Assembly (NCBI GenBank): GCA_905178155.1
Contig: CAJINV010000005.1
Location: forward strand, 1,156,392 to 1,220,391
Length of the DNA: 64,000 nt
DNA from: Amoebophrya sp. A120
Taxonomy: Eukaryota > Sar > Dinophyceae > Syndiniales > Amoebophryaceae
Reading direction: 5' to 3'
Below the pieces are notes generated by a model. It was not told the origin of the DNA. It did no database searches and saw nothing but the letters and a program-made list of their open reading frames with translations. Of the stretch, positions 1-10,621 are shown piece by piece (the stretch's first letter is position 1; the number at the start of each line of letters is the position of its first letter). The position numbers and the translations under genes are program-made.

Positions 1-1035
1 CACTGTTGCCCGCCGAGCATGCAAGAAGAGTTTTTTGCTGACTATTACGCTAAGCGGAACAACAAGAAAGAGGATACCACCGACGACGACGATGAACTCG
101 CAGCCATGGACACGGATCACGATGGGTTTCTGTCCGCAGACGAAATCCATGACGAGCAGTGCGACCTGCTGAAAGCCGACCACCAGTATGGCAACGATGA
201 TGGGAGAATTACTCTCCAGGAAATACACGACGCCTGTCACGACATCTGTGTCCCGGACTCGTCTATTTCGAAAACCGAGGATCCGCAGATCGTTCGGGCT
301 ATCTGCCACTGCTGCTCGCCGCACACAAAGGAAGCGTTTTTTCCGTACTTCGACGCCTGGCTGAGCACGACCACAACTTCTACAACCACCGCTGCGCCAG
401 TTGTGCTATCAGACGAAGACGAGCTTGCCGCCATGGACACGGATCACGATGGGTTTCTGTCCGCGGAAGAAATCCATGACGATCAGTGCGACCTCCTAAA
501 AGCCGATGGCGACGACGATGGGAGGATTACACTCAAGGAGATGTCTGAAGCCTGTCACAAAATTTGTGTGCCGGGCTCGGAGGCTTCGCAGATGGAACCC
601 GAGCTCGTGATCCTGCACATCTGCCACTGTTGCCCGCCGAGCATGCAAGAAGAGTTTTTTGCTGACTATTACGCTAAGCGGAACAACAAGAAAGAGGATA
701 CCACCGACGACGACGATGAACTCGCAGCCATGGACACGGATCACGATGGGTTTCTGTCCGCAGACGAAATCCATGACGAGCAGTGCGACCTGCTGAAAGC
801 CGACCACCAGTATGGCAACGATGATGGGAGAATTACTCTCCAGGAAATACACGACGCCTGTCACGACATCTGTGTCCCGGACTCGTCTATTTCGAAAACC
901 GAGGATCCGCAGATCGTTCGGGCTATCTGCCACTGCTGCTCGCCGCACACAAAGGAAGCGTTTTTTCCGTACTTCGACGCCTGGCTGAGCACGACCACAA
1001 CTTCTACAACCACCGCTGTGCCAGTCGTGCTATCA
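1..1035 (+). repeat. In-gene tandem duplication, 624 bp unit
   Basis: Bases 1 to about 411 recur almost unchanged from 625 to about 1035, an offset of 624 bp (208 codons). The copies differ at only a few positions near their ends, for example gctgcgcca against gctgtgcca. The unit spans two EF-hand/Cys modules, so a recent unequal exchange added two modules in frame. Confidence 0.9.
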
Positions 1036-4000
1036 GACGAAGACGAGCCTGCAGCACCATCAAGCTTTCTGAACAAACAGCACGGGGGCTTTCCGAAACA
1101 CACTGTCAGAGCGCCAGGTGTGCAATCAGACAACCACGAAGATCTTGTAGCCATTATGGACACGAACCATGATGGCTTTCTGTCCGCAGAAGAAATAAAT
1201 GACGACCAGTGCAACGTGCTAAAACTCGATCAACAGTCTGGCGACGGTGAGAGGAAAATTTCACTCAAGAAGTTGGATTACGCCTGTAGCGATTACTGTA
1301 CCCCGGGTGCGGCTGGTGTGGAGGATCTTGACGAGGACGTGCTCTTGGAAATCTGCCACTGCTGCCCGCCGGAAATGCAAGAAGCATTTTTCCCTTGGTA
1401 CTATGCGAACCGTGAGTACTTGAAGGCGCAGGAGGACCTCGATTTTGCGAAAATGGATGCTGACGATGACGGGCGGCTCATCGCAGACGAGATCCATGAC
1501 GGAATGTGCGACGCGGGAAAAGTCGACCACGAATGGGGCGACGGCGATGGGCAACTTACGGTGAAGGAAGTGCACACTATGTGCGATGCGGTGTGCGTGC
1601 CGGAATCCGCCCTCGAAACGCTTCCCGAGGAGGAACTGATGGCCCTGTGCCACTGCTGTCCGAAAGGTATGCAGGGGCGTTTTTTTGCGCACTATTACGG
1701 AAGAAAAAGCGGCGCTTTTGCGGGGAATCAGGCCGCAGAGGCCAGAATGGCGCTGGACTACTTGGTCTATCGCAACCCGGGAGATGTTGACCACGAAGAT
1801 CTGCAAGTCGCTTCGAGCACCACGACCTCGAACGACAGCGAAGGGGCTGCAGCCCCGTCGGCCTACCAATTTTGCAGCGTAGTGCACATGAACGAGGCGC
1901 CGGTGCGGGTTTGTGGCCGTTTCGACAAGGATGCAAACGCAATCTCCGTGACTATCGCGCGCTGTGTATCCTGTGCAAAAACGTCGTCCCCACACCATAG
2001 TCAAGTTGGGAAATCTGCTAGAGAAAGCAGCCAGCTTTGTTGTTGCGCATGACAAGTTTGGCCTCGATTATAGCTAGCTCAGCAGCGTCACAGGTCTAGC
2101 GCATCGCTCTAATTGGAGCGTCACAAATTCCGAAAAACGAGTACGAAAATTCCTAGCATCATGGGGCTCCGCATGAGAAATATTCTCAGCATGCAGATCC
2201 ATCTGCATATACAACTATGGGGTGGGGACGTTTTTACATAGCATACTACGTGGAGAAGGTAGTCGCGTGGGACCTGACCGACTGCCCGCAGCAGAAAGCC
2301 ACCTGGCAGAACCTGTTTCGGCAGACGTCTGAGAAAACCTACGACAGTTTTTATGGACTGCAAAAATGTCTGGGTCTGGAAGATTCTGACACTTGTCATG
2401 CACGTTTTGCATGAGCCATGATGTCTGTGATGCATCCCCTAGCAATACAGTTTTTTTGAGGGCTTCTTGATGCGTATTCCGCATGACAAATGCCTTCTCA
2501 GCGTAGCAAAAATTGCCTTCCTTTTGGTACTCATGCAATACAATTTTTTTTGGAATCCAAATGCAGCACCATCACAAGTTGCATTCTTCCAGACCCAGAC
2601 ATTTTTACATTTGATAGTTTTTACGATCACGCGTTCGAGCCGCAGTGCAACCTGGTGTCCACGTATGCAAGAAAGGAACTGTGTAAGTGTAACTCCGTAA
2701 AAATGCAGAACATGCAACAGTAGAGTTACACCTGTCATGCCACACGACAAGCATGAAGTCCTCGTTTCATGTGTGTTTTATCCCCTCATAAGGCACCCAT
2801 GACAGGTTATTTTCTCTGTCATGTAGAACAAATTTGTGATGCTGTCAGGGAAAGAAAGTTACACTAACACAGTTTTTTTATTGGATACCACGGACCGATC
2901 CGCCCTGCTGGAGAACGGCAGGCCCGACGTGTATCCTGAGTAAAAATGTCCCCACCCCAGAGTTGTCATGCAGATTTGCGATGACAGGAAGACTTGTAAT
3001 GCGCATCTCCATGAGAGGCAATACCAGTCGTGTTTTGGAATTTGTGATGCTGTGAACAGGATGAGGAGGTGGATTTGTTATGCGGCTTCCCTTGCTAAAC
3101 TGCACTACAATACAGCCTGCAACTTGTCATGCGTGACTCACAAAACTCCTAGGTTTGTGGTGCTAAGTCCCCAACTTGACTCTAGTGTGGGGACGTTTTT
3201 ACTCAGGATAACGTGCAGAAGAGCTTCAACCTGGTCCTGGTGCCGTTCGGCTGGAAGAGCCGCGCGCTGTGGAAGCAGCACACGGAGAGGCTGGTCGAGC
3301 AGCTGGAGCACGACTACCCGCCGCTGAACGCGCGCGAGATGGGCGGCCGGTTGAATTGGCACCGGATCGACGCCTGGCCGAGGTTTGTGGGTTCGGGGGT
3401 CTCCGACTACGAATGCAACGACGTCTATCCAGGAAAAAACACCCATCCCCATCCAATTTGTCATGCAAAACATGCATAAAATACACTATTTGTCATGCAA
3501 AAAATGGATGGGGATGGGTGTTTTTTCCTGGATAACGTCACGGGATGGGACTTCGTCAACTGCTTCTTCGACGCGGACCGCGACTGGTACCGGATCGCAC
3601 GCTTCGCGAACGACCAGTGCAATCGCGAGTACCAGGCCCAGGGTGGATTGGCGCACATGACGGTGCTCGTCCAGGCACGCATGGATCACCGTTCCGAGAG
3701 CGACAACGCGTACGGATTCGCCATGATGTCCTGGAACACCCTATCCTAAGGAAAAACGTCCCCGCCCCAGAGTCAAGATGGGGACTTTGCAACACAAACC
3801 TCGAAGTTTTGGGAGTCATGCATTACAAATTGCAGGCTCTAGTGTAGTAGTTCAGTTTAGCAAGGGAAGTCGCATTACAAATCCATCTGCTTAATATCCT
3901 GTTTACAGCATTACAAGTTCCAAAACATGATCGGAAATCCCTATCATGTGGATGCGCATTACAAATGCTTTTGTGCTTGCAGATCTGCATGGCAACTCTG

Positions 4001-5268
4001 GGGCGGGGATGTTTTCACACAGGATACACCCTGCTGACCCCGGCGGTTCCGGGGTGGAGCTACAAGACCGCGGCCTTATCAAATGTGAAAATGTCTGGGT
4101 CTGGAACGATGTAACTTGTGATGCGCATTTCAGAACACACAAAAATCTCTGATGCATAGGCAGCAAAAGCTGCTCACTTTCTGTCACCAAAGTGGGGGAC
4201 TTGCCATGCGGATTCGGCATTGCGGACGCTTCTCGAAACCTGTGATGCAGCTTCCACGCCAGACCTTCTGTGTCATGCAGAAACAGCATGACTCTTCCAG
4301 ACCCAGACATTTTTACATTTGATAGGCCTCCACGGTCGCCCACGAGCTGGGCCACGCCCTATTCGGCCTGGAAGACGAGTACCATTGGACGACAACCAGC
4401 ACTTTCTTCCCGAATTGCGGCAACGAAAAGTCGCAGTGCAACCGCTGGCTCGACCTGATCGACGCGGGGCTTTCCGGCTGCTACAAAGGCAGCTGCCAGG
4501 AGGAGCAAGGCTACATCGACGGGCCGGAGGTGGACAGCGTCATGGCCTGGTACGGCCGCCAAATGTCGCACAGCCAGAAGCGGATCTCCTGTTGCAAGTA
4601 CTTCAAAGTGCACAAGTTCACGCCTGCCTACTGCGACGTGTACAACCGGACGTATCGCAACAGGACCCTGCAGCGCCCCGTGAACGTCACGGTTCAGCAG
4701 GACGGCTGGGTGGTGGACGAAAGTAAGCACAATCTGGCCGGCTACTACAAGGGCCCGGTGCCCTTGCCGCTGCAGCAGAAGCTGATGGAAACCAGACTGG
4801 CGCCGAGGGTGGTATGGCGTTCTCAAATGTTACATTCTCAACTGTTACATGATTTGTCATGCAAAATTTAAATTGCAAGCAGAATCGATGTGATTAAGCT
4901 GCTGCGCTGCATGATAAATTCTAGAGGAGCCAAACAGGCTGAGAATCTCTCTGTGCCAAATCTGTGATGCGAGACGTGCAAGGTCATCCCTTTTACTTTT
5001 GTCATTCGCGCATCACAGATTCATGTAACAATTGAGAATGTAACAGTTGAGAGCGCCATACATGGACTGGGCCACGGTTTCCGCCGACGGCGTGGTTCAG
5101 CTGGACATCACCTTGAATCCCAAGTCCGAGTTTTATCCGGGCCAGGATGTGGTGCTCGACCTGGCCGGCTTCTGCGACGACCCGGGGCACTGGCGCAACC
5201 AGGAGCTGGACGTGAAAGCCAGTCATCCGCTCTTGGGAAAAGTCGAGTACCCGGACGTGAAAAACTAA
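1..5268 (+). CDS. EF-hand/Cys-repeat protein with M64-like zinc metallopeptidase domain (5' partial)
   Basis: Open from base 1, so the 5' end lies outside. Exons by frame: 1-1966, 2251-2351, 2622-2682, 2873-2931, 3216-3425, 3540-3741, 4032-4076, 4330-4812, 5066-5268; the sum is 1109 residues plus stop with no internal stops. The N-terminal part has five units of about 100 residues. Each has EF-hand-like loops (for example DTDHDGFLSADE and a second loop ending DDGRITLQE) and a CHCCPP/CHCCSP motif followed by an aromatic FF..YY segment, with Thr-rich linkers. The C-terminal part begins SFNLVLVPFGW and contains VAHELGHALFGLEDEY (HELGH near residue 886). HExxH followed by GLxDEY is the signature of peptidase family M64 (IgA-peptidase-like), as I recall it. 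Eight of the nine exons are separated by TIR introns. The likely role is a calcium-dependent secreted or surface protease. The peptidase call is good; substrate and location are unknown. Confidence 0.8.
1967..2250 (+). mobile_element. Introner, family B (intron 1 of protease gene)
   Basis: Begins tatcctgtgcaaaaacg and ends ggggacgtttttacatagcata, imperfect inverted repeats shared with the other family B introns. 284 bp. The flanking repeat is degenerate (ctgtg / ctacg). Removing it joins ...IAR-C/Y-VEKVVAW in frame. Its interior closely matches 11494-11776 and 34837-35120 in the same orientation. Confidence 0.8.
2352..2621 (+). mobile_element. Introner, family A (intron 2 of protease gene)
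   Basis: Left end tatggactgcaaaaatgtct, right end agacatttttacatttgata; the TIR core is TGTCTGGGTCTGGAA and its complement. The direct repeat gtttt lies at 2347-2351 and 2617-2621. Removal gives ..TYDSF-YDHAFEPQC.. in frame. The interior is homologous throughout to the family A intron at 27931-28198. Confidence 0.88.
2683..2872 (+). mobile_element. Introner, family G with canonical GT-AG ends
   Basis: Left ctgtgtaagtgtaact and right agttacactaacacag are near-perfect inverted repeats. The left TIR contains GTAAGT and the right TIR ends in CAG, so this 190 bp element can be cut as GT-AG (2683-2872), giving KEL-F-FLLDTT in frame. Confidence 0.75.
2932..3215 (+). mobile_element. Introner, family B, opposite orientation
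   Basis: Left tatcctgagtaaaaatgtcc, right ggacgtttttactcaggata. The direct repeat acgtg is at 2927-2931 and 3211-3215. 284 bp. Removal gives RPDV-QKSFNLVLV in frame. The interior is the reverse complement of the element at 3742-4031. Confidence 0.88.
3426..3539 (+). mobile_element. Introner, family C (shortest, 114 bp)
   Basis: Left tatccaggaaaaaacaccca, right gggtgttttttcctggata, with TIRs of about 30 bp extending into a ccatcc/ggatgg core. The direct repeat acgtc is at 3421-3425 and 3535-3539. The short interior holds two tttgtcatgc motifs. Removal gives CNDV-TGWDF in frame. Confidence 0.88.
3742..4031 (+). mobile_element. Introner, family B
   Basis: Left tatcctaaggaaaaacgtcc, right gggatgttttcacacaggata. 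The direct repeat caccc is at 3737-3741 and 4027-4031. 290 bp. Removal gives SWNT-LLTPAVPGW in frame. It is the same subfamily as 2932-3215 but inverted. Confidence 0.88.
4077..4329 (+). mobile_element. Introner, family A, immediately upstream of the HExxH codons
   Basis: Left tatcaaatgtgaaaatgtct, right agacatttttacatttgata. The direct repeat ggcct is at 4072-4076 and 4325-4329. 253 bp. Removal rebuilds KTAA-STVAHELGH. The interior is nearly identical to the lipase introner at 10976-11234. Confidence 0.9.
4813..5065 (+). mobile_element. Introner, family F
   Basis: Left tatggcgttctcaaatgtta, right taacagttgagagcgccata. The inverted repeat is reinforced by nested ttgagaatgtaac / gttacattctcaa. 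The flanks are degenerate (ggtgg / catgg). Removal gives LAPRV-DWATVSADG in frame. 253 bp. Confidence 0.8.
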
Positions 5269-6903
5269 AACTCGGTTGATGCAGCAGTCTCACCGGTGAT
5301 TTCTAGTGCTTAAGTCGAAGAACAATTGCAGTAGCTTGAATTATAGCAACCAATACAATTTGAATTTCAATACCATGATTATGCTCTCTCTCGAGTTTTC
5401 AAAAAAGCGAAACGAAAGTAAGTATCATCACGACAATTTATCGTTGCGCATCAACAAAATGAATGTACTAGAGATTCCAATAGAAGGAGATGACTCTCTA
5501 AGCTTTCCTGTTTATTAAATTTGTCTTTATGTTCGAGCATATGGATTTTGTGCCACTGACTTTCATCAATTTAACGTTTCACTCCGATCGTTTCAGATTT
5601 TTCTCGGGCTGAGACTCATTCTGCAAGCCGAGAGAACGTAATTCAGACTTGATTCACTAGCAAAGTGTATCCAAACATCAAAATGATAATTGCATACTGT
5701 AAAGATATGGAATTTAAAATTGTAACAACCTTGTGCTGTGGATATGGTGGGCCGTCATCAAAAATCTCTTATGTTTACTAGCACGATGAGCACGACCACA
5801 CAGAGGACAGGAAGTAGCATCAAACTAAATGTATCCCACAACTATGGTGCATCTGAATTTCAACTTTCCTGCAGTTAGGCATGACAAATTGATATCTACT
5901 TACTGCAAATTAATAAGAATTGGAACGAAGCTCCGAAATAAAGAACAGGCAAGGCTATTAATGCCGGGACGGGACAGACAACTGCTAGCTTAATGTACAA
6001 TGCAGAAGTGAAAAAATCATAATAGGTAGCCCTCTTCGCTTCTGGAGGTCGTCAATAGCGACCCGCAAGACACGGACCCCTGGAGAGTGCTTGCTAGAGG
6101 GCTCGCCAAATAAACCGCTTGCTAAAGTAGTTTTATCCACGCGCTTTCTCGTTCAAAAAAACAGCGCGGTTTTTTCGTATCGCGTGAAAGTAGACGAAGA
6201 AAGGTCGGTCTCGTACTTCATCTGTACCGTTTCGGTATATACGAATCAATAAACTTCGGTCTCGTGGTGCGTCCCCTTCCCTGGTTGTCGTCAGAGGCGG
6301 AGCTGCCCTGTTCTTGTGGTAGTCGAAACTTGATTATGCATATCTTGGTTGTGCAGCTTTAGCTTAAGGTCGGTAATATCAGTTCGAAGTTTTTCGTCCA
6401 CTCCTTCGTGTTTGCATACGTTCCGCTTAGTTGACGTTCGTTCACTCGTTCTTTTTTTCGTGGATGTTTCTTCCGTTCATGCTAACAAATGTGCGAACAG
6501 ATTTTTTTCCACACGATTTCAGGCAGAACTATCTTGAGACGACGTTTTTTCCCCTTAATTCATCTGCCACCACCCAATTTTTTTTCTGTTTCGTTTTTCG
6601 CAAAAATCGGGATAGAATTAAAGAAGACGGTTTTTTCTCTCAAAAAGCTCATTTACGGTCTCTTGGACTACGAGGCATATCCTGCCTCGTAGTTTTTTTT
6701 TGAAAAAGAATATCAAAAAATACAAATTGCAAGAAAGGCCCGCACTAAATTGCAAAGCCCGAAGATCATCTCAAAAGAGCAGTAGCAGCTTTCCGGCATA
6801 TCCTGTTCGCTTAAAATTCCCCCAGACAAGTCAAAGTTTAAACAGTCAAAGTTTAAACCATCACACCTCCACTCCTCTTCGTGCGCAAGAAAGACACACG
6901 AAA
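5269..6903. other. Intergenic, protease gene to next gene
   Basis: AT-richer than the coding DNA, with several short ORFs that lack coding character. The second half (about 6150-6700) is strongly T-rich, as seen upstream of several genes here. Apart from the hairpin at 6668-6701 I see no recognisable feature. Confidence 0.6.
6668..6701 (+). other. Perfect 10-bp hairpin followed by nine T
   Basis: ctacgaggca, a five-base loop tatcc, then tgcctcgtag and T9. It resembles the end of a small transcript. It lies about 200 bp upstream of the next start codon. No RNA gene could be recognised upstream of it. Confidence 0.45.
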
Positions 6904-9163
6904 ATGGCTTCCTTCAAGTCTATACCGGTGATTACGCCCTACACCTACAGTTCGAACATGGGTCCGGGCAGCGAGCACGGGGGTCCCTTTTACCCGCTCG
7001 GGCAGCAGTACCACCAGCCTGACATGCTGGCCGACCAGCTGAAGAAGGAGCGAAATCCCCCGCGAGCGGTGATCACGGGCGTGAACACGGACTTCAAGCT
7101 GGACTCCTCTCGCCGGCTGCGGTGGAACGACCCAAAGTCCGGGGTCGTCGACCAGTGTACCATGTACACCTACGGGCAGCCGGACTCTCACCGCTCCTGC
7201 CTATGCATTGCAAATATCGATCTGGGTCTGGAAGGTCGTTGCAAATTGTCATGCTAGTACGGTTGGATCGTGCAAAATAAAAATTTCAATTTGTGTTGCA
7301 TGGCTACCAAAAGTAGTTCGTTGTCCACTTTTATTAAACAAGTTTAGAGGCAGCTTATTCATCTCATGCAGGGGAGGCATGATAGAGATCTCACAGAATC
7401 TTCTGTCATGCTCATGGGCCATGAAATAAAACCAGCATGACCACAAGTCTCGCTATTCTCCAGAAGATCCAGACATATATTTGCAGTTGATACTGCGTCA
7501 CCAGCTACAACAAGGACGGCCTCACGATGAACTCCTTGTCCCACTACAACAAGGTCGGCGCCAAACACCTGCAAGCCCAGTCGCGGTCCAGTCTATCAAA
7601 AGTAAAAATGTCTGGGTCCTCTGGGAACTTGTGATGCTGGGTAGCGTCTCATGATGAGGCTACAAATGCTGGCTCAGCATGACAAGTTTCTGAGCTCCTC
7701 GGTGTTGCCTATTCTGCATGACAAACTGCGTAGTTTCTGCATCACGGAAAAGCGGAGCTGCTCTTGGGTAACGTGCATGACAGATCATTTAAGAGTCATG
7801 CCAGACAAGCATGACAAACATGAACAATTCTTCCAGACCCACACATTTTTACTTTTGATACCGTCCCATCCACTCCTACTTCAGCGAACCGAGAAGAAAG
7901 GTGCCGGACATCGGAACCAAGGTGTGGGATAACTTCGGCATCGACGGCCACATGAAGGCAACGTCAGAGGAGATCGGCAACTGGTCGCCGTTGTGGTACT
8001 TGATAGTGTGAATGAAATTCTCAACTTCTTATTTCGGCGTGCTTTAAATTTGATATTGTTTCCTCTGCGCTTGCTTTCTCTTCCAAACGAAAAACGTTGT
8101 TGATCCGCAACTTGATAGTTGCCCTCGGTATTAGTGCACTTGAAGAAGTTGTCGCAAAATCGTTTATTGAGACGGCGATCCTCGGCCTCGGGCTAAAGCT
8201 AATCCTGAAGAAGTTCTTACAGGGTTCTCATGCGAGAATCTGTTGAAAAAAAATAACCACCAGGTACCGCGCCGTGAACGACATGAACGTGTATGCCAAC
8301 CTGCGACCGGACACCATGAAAGCCCTCGGTCTCGAATACGAGGAGCCGGGCGTCAGATACGGCATGATCAACGGGGAGTTTCTTCCCAAGGTCGAAAAAG
8401 TGAACGATTCCGCGCGAAGTTCGGCGTGGAGCGAGAACCACAAGTACGTGGGGTATCCCAAAGAACCCTCCATGCAGGCCCGGGCCTACTACGGCAACGA
8501 CGCGCGGACCAGCTTCGCCTTGGCCGACGTCCAGAAGTACATGTCACCGCTATGCCACTGCAAACCAATTTGTCAGTCGTGTTTGGGTCGGGATTATTTC
8601 TGGTCATGCGAGTTTATGTAAAAGTACTACAGAAACTTCAACAGGATCTTTATCTTTTGTGATGGTACGAACATAGATAGGACAAGGAGCATTTTTGAGG
8701 GTTATTTCTTCTTGTTTTCTCATGCTGGGCGTTGTACCAATTGCAATAATTTTCCAGACGACATAAAGATACCCCTGAAGTTGTAGTTGTCAAAACAATC
8801 GCAAACTTGTCATGCGGTCGTGGACCACAGAAAGCCTTTGAATATTTCCACTCTGAATAGCTTGTGCACAGCAACACAACTAGAACTACGCTGCATCCTT
8901 TACCCAGACCCAGCAGACAACATGTTTGCAGTGAATAACCGGTCTCCATCGCGAACTCGGACCCCACGTCTCTCCTGCGCGCACAGAAGAACCGGGTTCG
9001 GGAGGAGGTTTTGGCGCAGGTGCGCCGGGCACCGCAGTACGGGAGCCACCGGGGGAGCGGGGGCGGGAGGGCACTGTCCAGCGGAAGGACCGCGTCGACA
9101 ACGCACTCCACACCGAGGGCCGGCGACTTCATGCGGAAGTCCGCCTCCACACCGAGAATGTGA
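6904..9163 (+). CDS. Hypothetical protein, five exons
   Basis: Starts at ATG 6904 in context acgaaaATGGCT. Exons 6904-7200, 7497-7593, 7866-7995, 8264-8549, 8942-9163 join in one frame (343 residues). The N-terminus reads MASFKSIPVITPYTYSS, then a Gly/Pro-rich stretch and GVNTDFKLDSSRRLRWNDP; the C-terminus is Arg/Ser/Gly-rich and basic. I recognise no family; the Pro/Tyr-rich repetitive character would suit a cytoskeletal or flagellar protein, but that is a guess. Three introns are TIR elements. The fourth (7996-8263) can be cut as GTACTT...CACCAG, with a gtac direct repeat at its ends but no clear TIR. Confidence 0.7.
7201..7496 (+). mobile_element. Introner, family A
   Basis: Left tatgcattgcaaatatcgat, right catatatttgcagttgata, with the GGGTCTGGAA core and its diverged complement. 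The flanks share ctgc. Removal gives RSC-VTSYNKDG in frame. 296 bp. The interior shares orientation and sequence with 32479-32745. Confidence 0.8.
7594..7865 (+). mobile_element. Introner, family A
   Basis: Left tatcaaaagtaaaaatgtct, right cacatttttacttttgata. The flanks are cagtc / ccgtc. 272 bp. Removal gives QSRSS-PIHSYFSEP in frame. The interior is almost identical to 39574-39836, 32 kb away in an unrelated gene. Confidence 0.85.
8550..8941 (+). mobile_element. Introner, diverged long family A member (392 bp)
   Basis: Left tatgccactgcaaaccaat, right catgtttgcagtgaata, with cccagacccag near the right end. The flanks are accgc / accgg. Removal gives KYMSP-VSIANSD in frame. It is the longest TIR intron seen, with interior unlike the other A members. 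Confidence 0.7.
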
Positions 9164-10621
9164 AGATGTTGATTTATGTATTATTTTCAACACAAAAGTC
9201 TAAGTCTTCACAGGCATACTTCGTTCTGACTCAGTGGTGGAAAACCGCGAAACTCAAACTCTGTTAAGTACCCCTCCTGGAAGATGAAATAAACAAGAAG
9301 TCGGAAAGAACTGATGAACCTACCACTCTACTCCCGTTCTGCAACTTTTCCCCAAAGCAAAGTTTATCGACAAAAAAGCTTTTTTTTTCTTTTTAGCAAT
9401 TTGAAACTACTTCCTTGAGACAAAATAAAGGACAACCGATATTGTGGTTATTCTGTAGAAATAAATCATTCACGTTATTTGACAAGTTCTGTCTCTACTA
9501 CTTTCGGCCTGCTTTCGCACTTGAATTTCATAACCTTGTACTTTTTATTTTTGGCTAGAGGCTCGTGTCATGATCATTTTCGGGAAGAGATGTTGACTTC
9601 TGGAAGTAAACGAACTCGCGCCAGAACTACGCCCTCCTGGAAAAAGGAAAAGGTGTAGAGACCTCCAGAATCAATGCATGTCATGGAACTTTTTAGACAC
9701 AAACGTCATGTACATCATTTCAGTTGGATCAAGTAGAGGATGATTGTGACAGAACTCCTTACATGGTAGGGAGAATGATCGACACTGTAGCCTCGCTACA
9801 GTTGTGTCGTCAACATGTATTTTACATAAATCGCAAAGGTTCAAGTTCTCGCTCTTCTTCCAAGAATCAAGATCATGAAGGATCTCATGAAGTCCCCAGA
9901 TCTCAACCTCAAGGTCAAAAATCTTTACACAGAAGAATCTTCTGCTGTATTCCTGGACTGTCGGCACACGAACGATCCAGCGATCGCCGCGAGCTGAACC
10001 CTGTGGTCCTCGCCAAAGTTGATCTATTTACGGACGAGCTCACGAACACATCGATGCTTTTGCTGGTGGGGGTTTCCAGAAAAGTCCCGCTTTCCTGATC
10101 TGCTCGTCATGTTGATCACTTCTTGGCCAACATGTGCTAAATGCAGAAATAATCAATTAATATTCAGAATAAACTAAACCACTCCAGCACAGCTACACAA
10201 ATTATCACCCTACTTAGAGGCTGAAATAGTCTTCTTGTTTGCAGACATAAGCTTCACTGTAGTACTATACCAAAGTAGGTGTAGGATTTTGATTTTGTTC
10301 CATTTGTTTTGTGAAAAACCAAAAAGCTTCTTCACTAGGAGAGTAGACTCCACTCTTCAAGTCGTACCACATAAATACCAAAAACCACCAACAATAATCT
10401 CTTGAGAAAAAAATTGAGTTGCCACCCGACTCTCTCCATCAATCCGCTGTAAGATTTGGGAATCAATCGTAATTTTTCCTACACCGCTGTAAGATTTACC
10501 TTCTACTTTTGCAATAGTAGACGAAAAAGGAATAAAACCAGAATACGTATTGATCATTGTGTTTACCTGAAATAACTTGTTGCGAGCCGTTTTCTTCTAT
10601 TTACAAAAAGAAAAAAAAGAC
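9164..10621. other. Intergenic; second half is the upstream part of the lipase duplication
   Basis: 9164-9712 is AT-rich with short poly-T and poly-A runs and nothing recognisable. From about 9713 (catttcagttggatcaag) the sequence matches 15355 onward and leads into the first lipase gene. The conserved upstream block includes the paired motif gctgtaagatt, seen near 10448 and 10488. Confidence 0.7.

Noticed and set aside
2217-2750. Several ORFs of 70-110 residues lying across introners
   Set aside because: They span element sequence that is homologous between unrelated genes in both orientations; none resembles a transposase.
3748-4026. TIR stems interpreted as transcription terminators or riboswitches
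   Set aside because: Those are bacterial categories; the flanking target repeats and in-frame exon joins explain the stems as mobile-element ends.
5306-5518. Small ORF downstream of the protease gene
   Set aside because: AT-rich, Asn/Ser/Lys-biased and short; looks like non-coding sequence.
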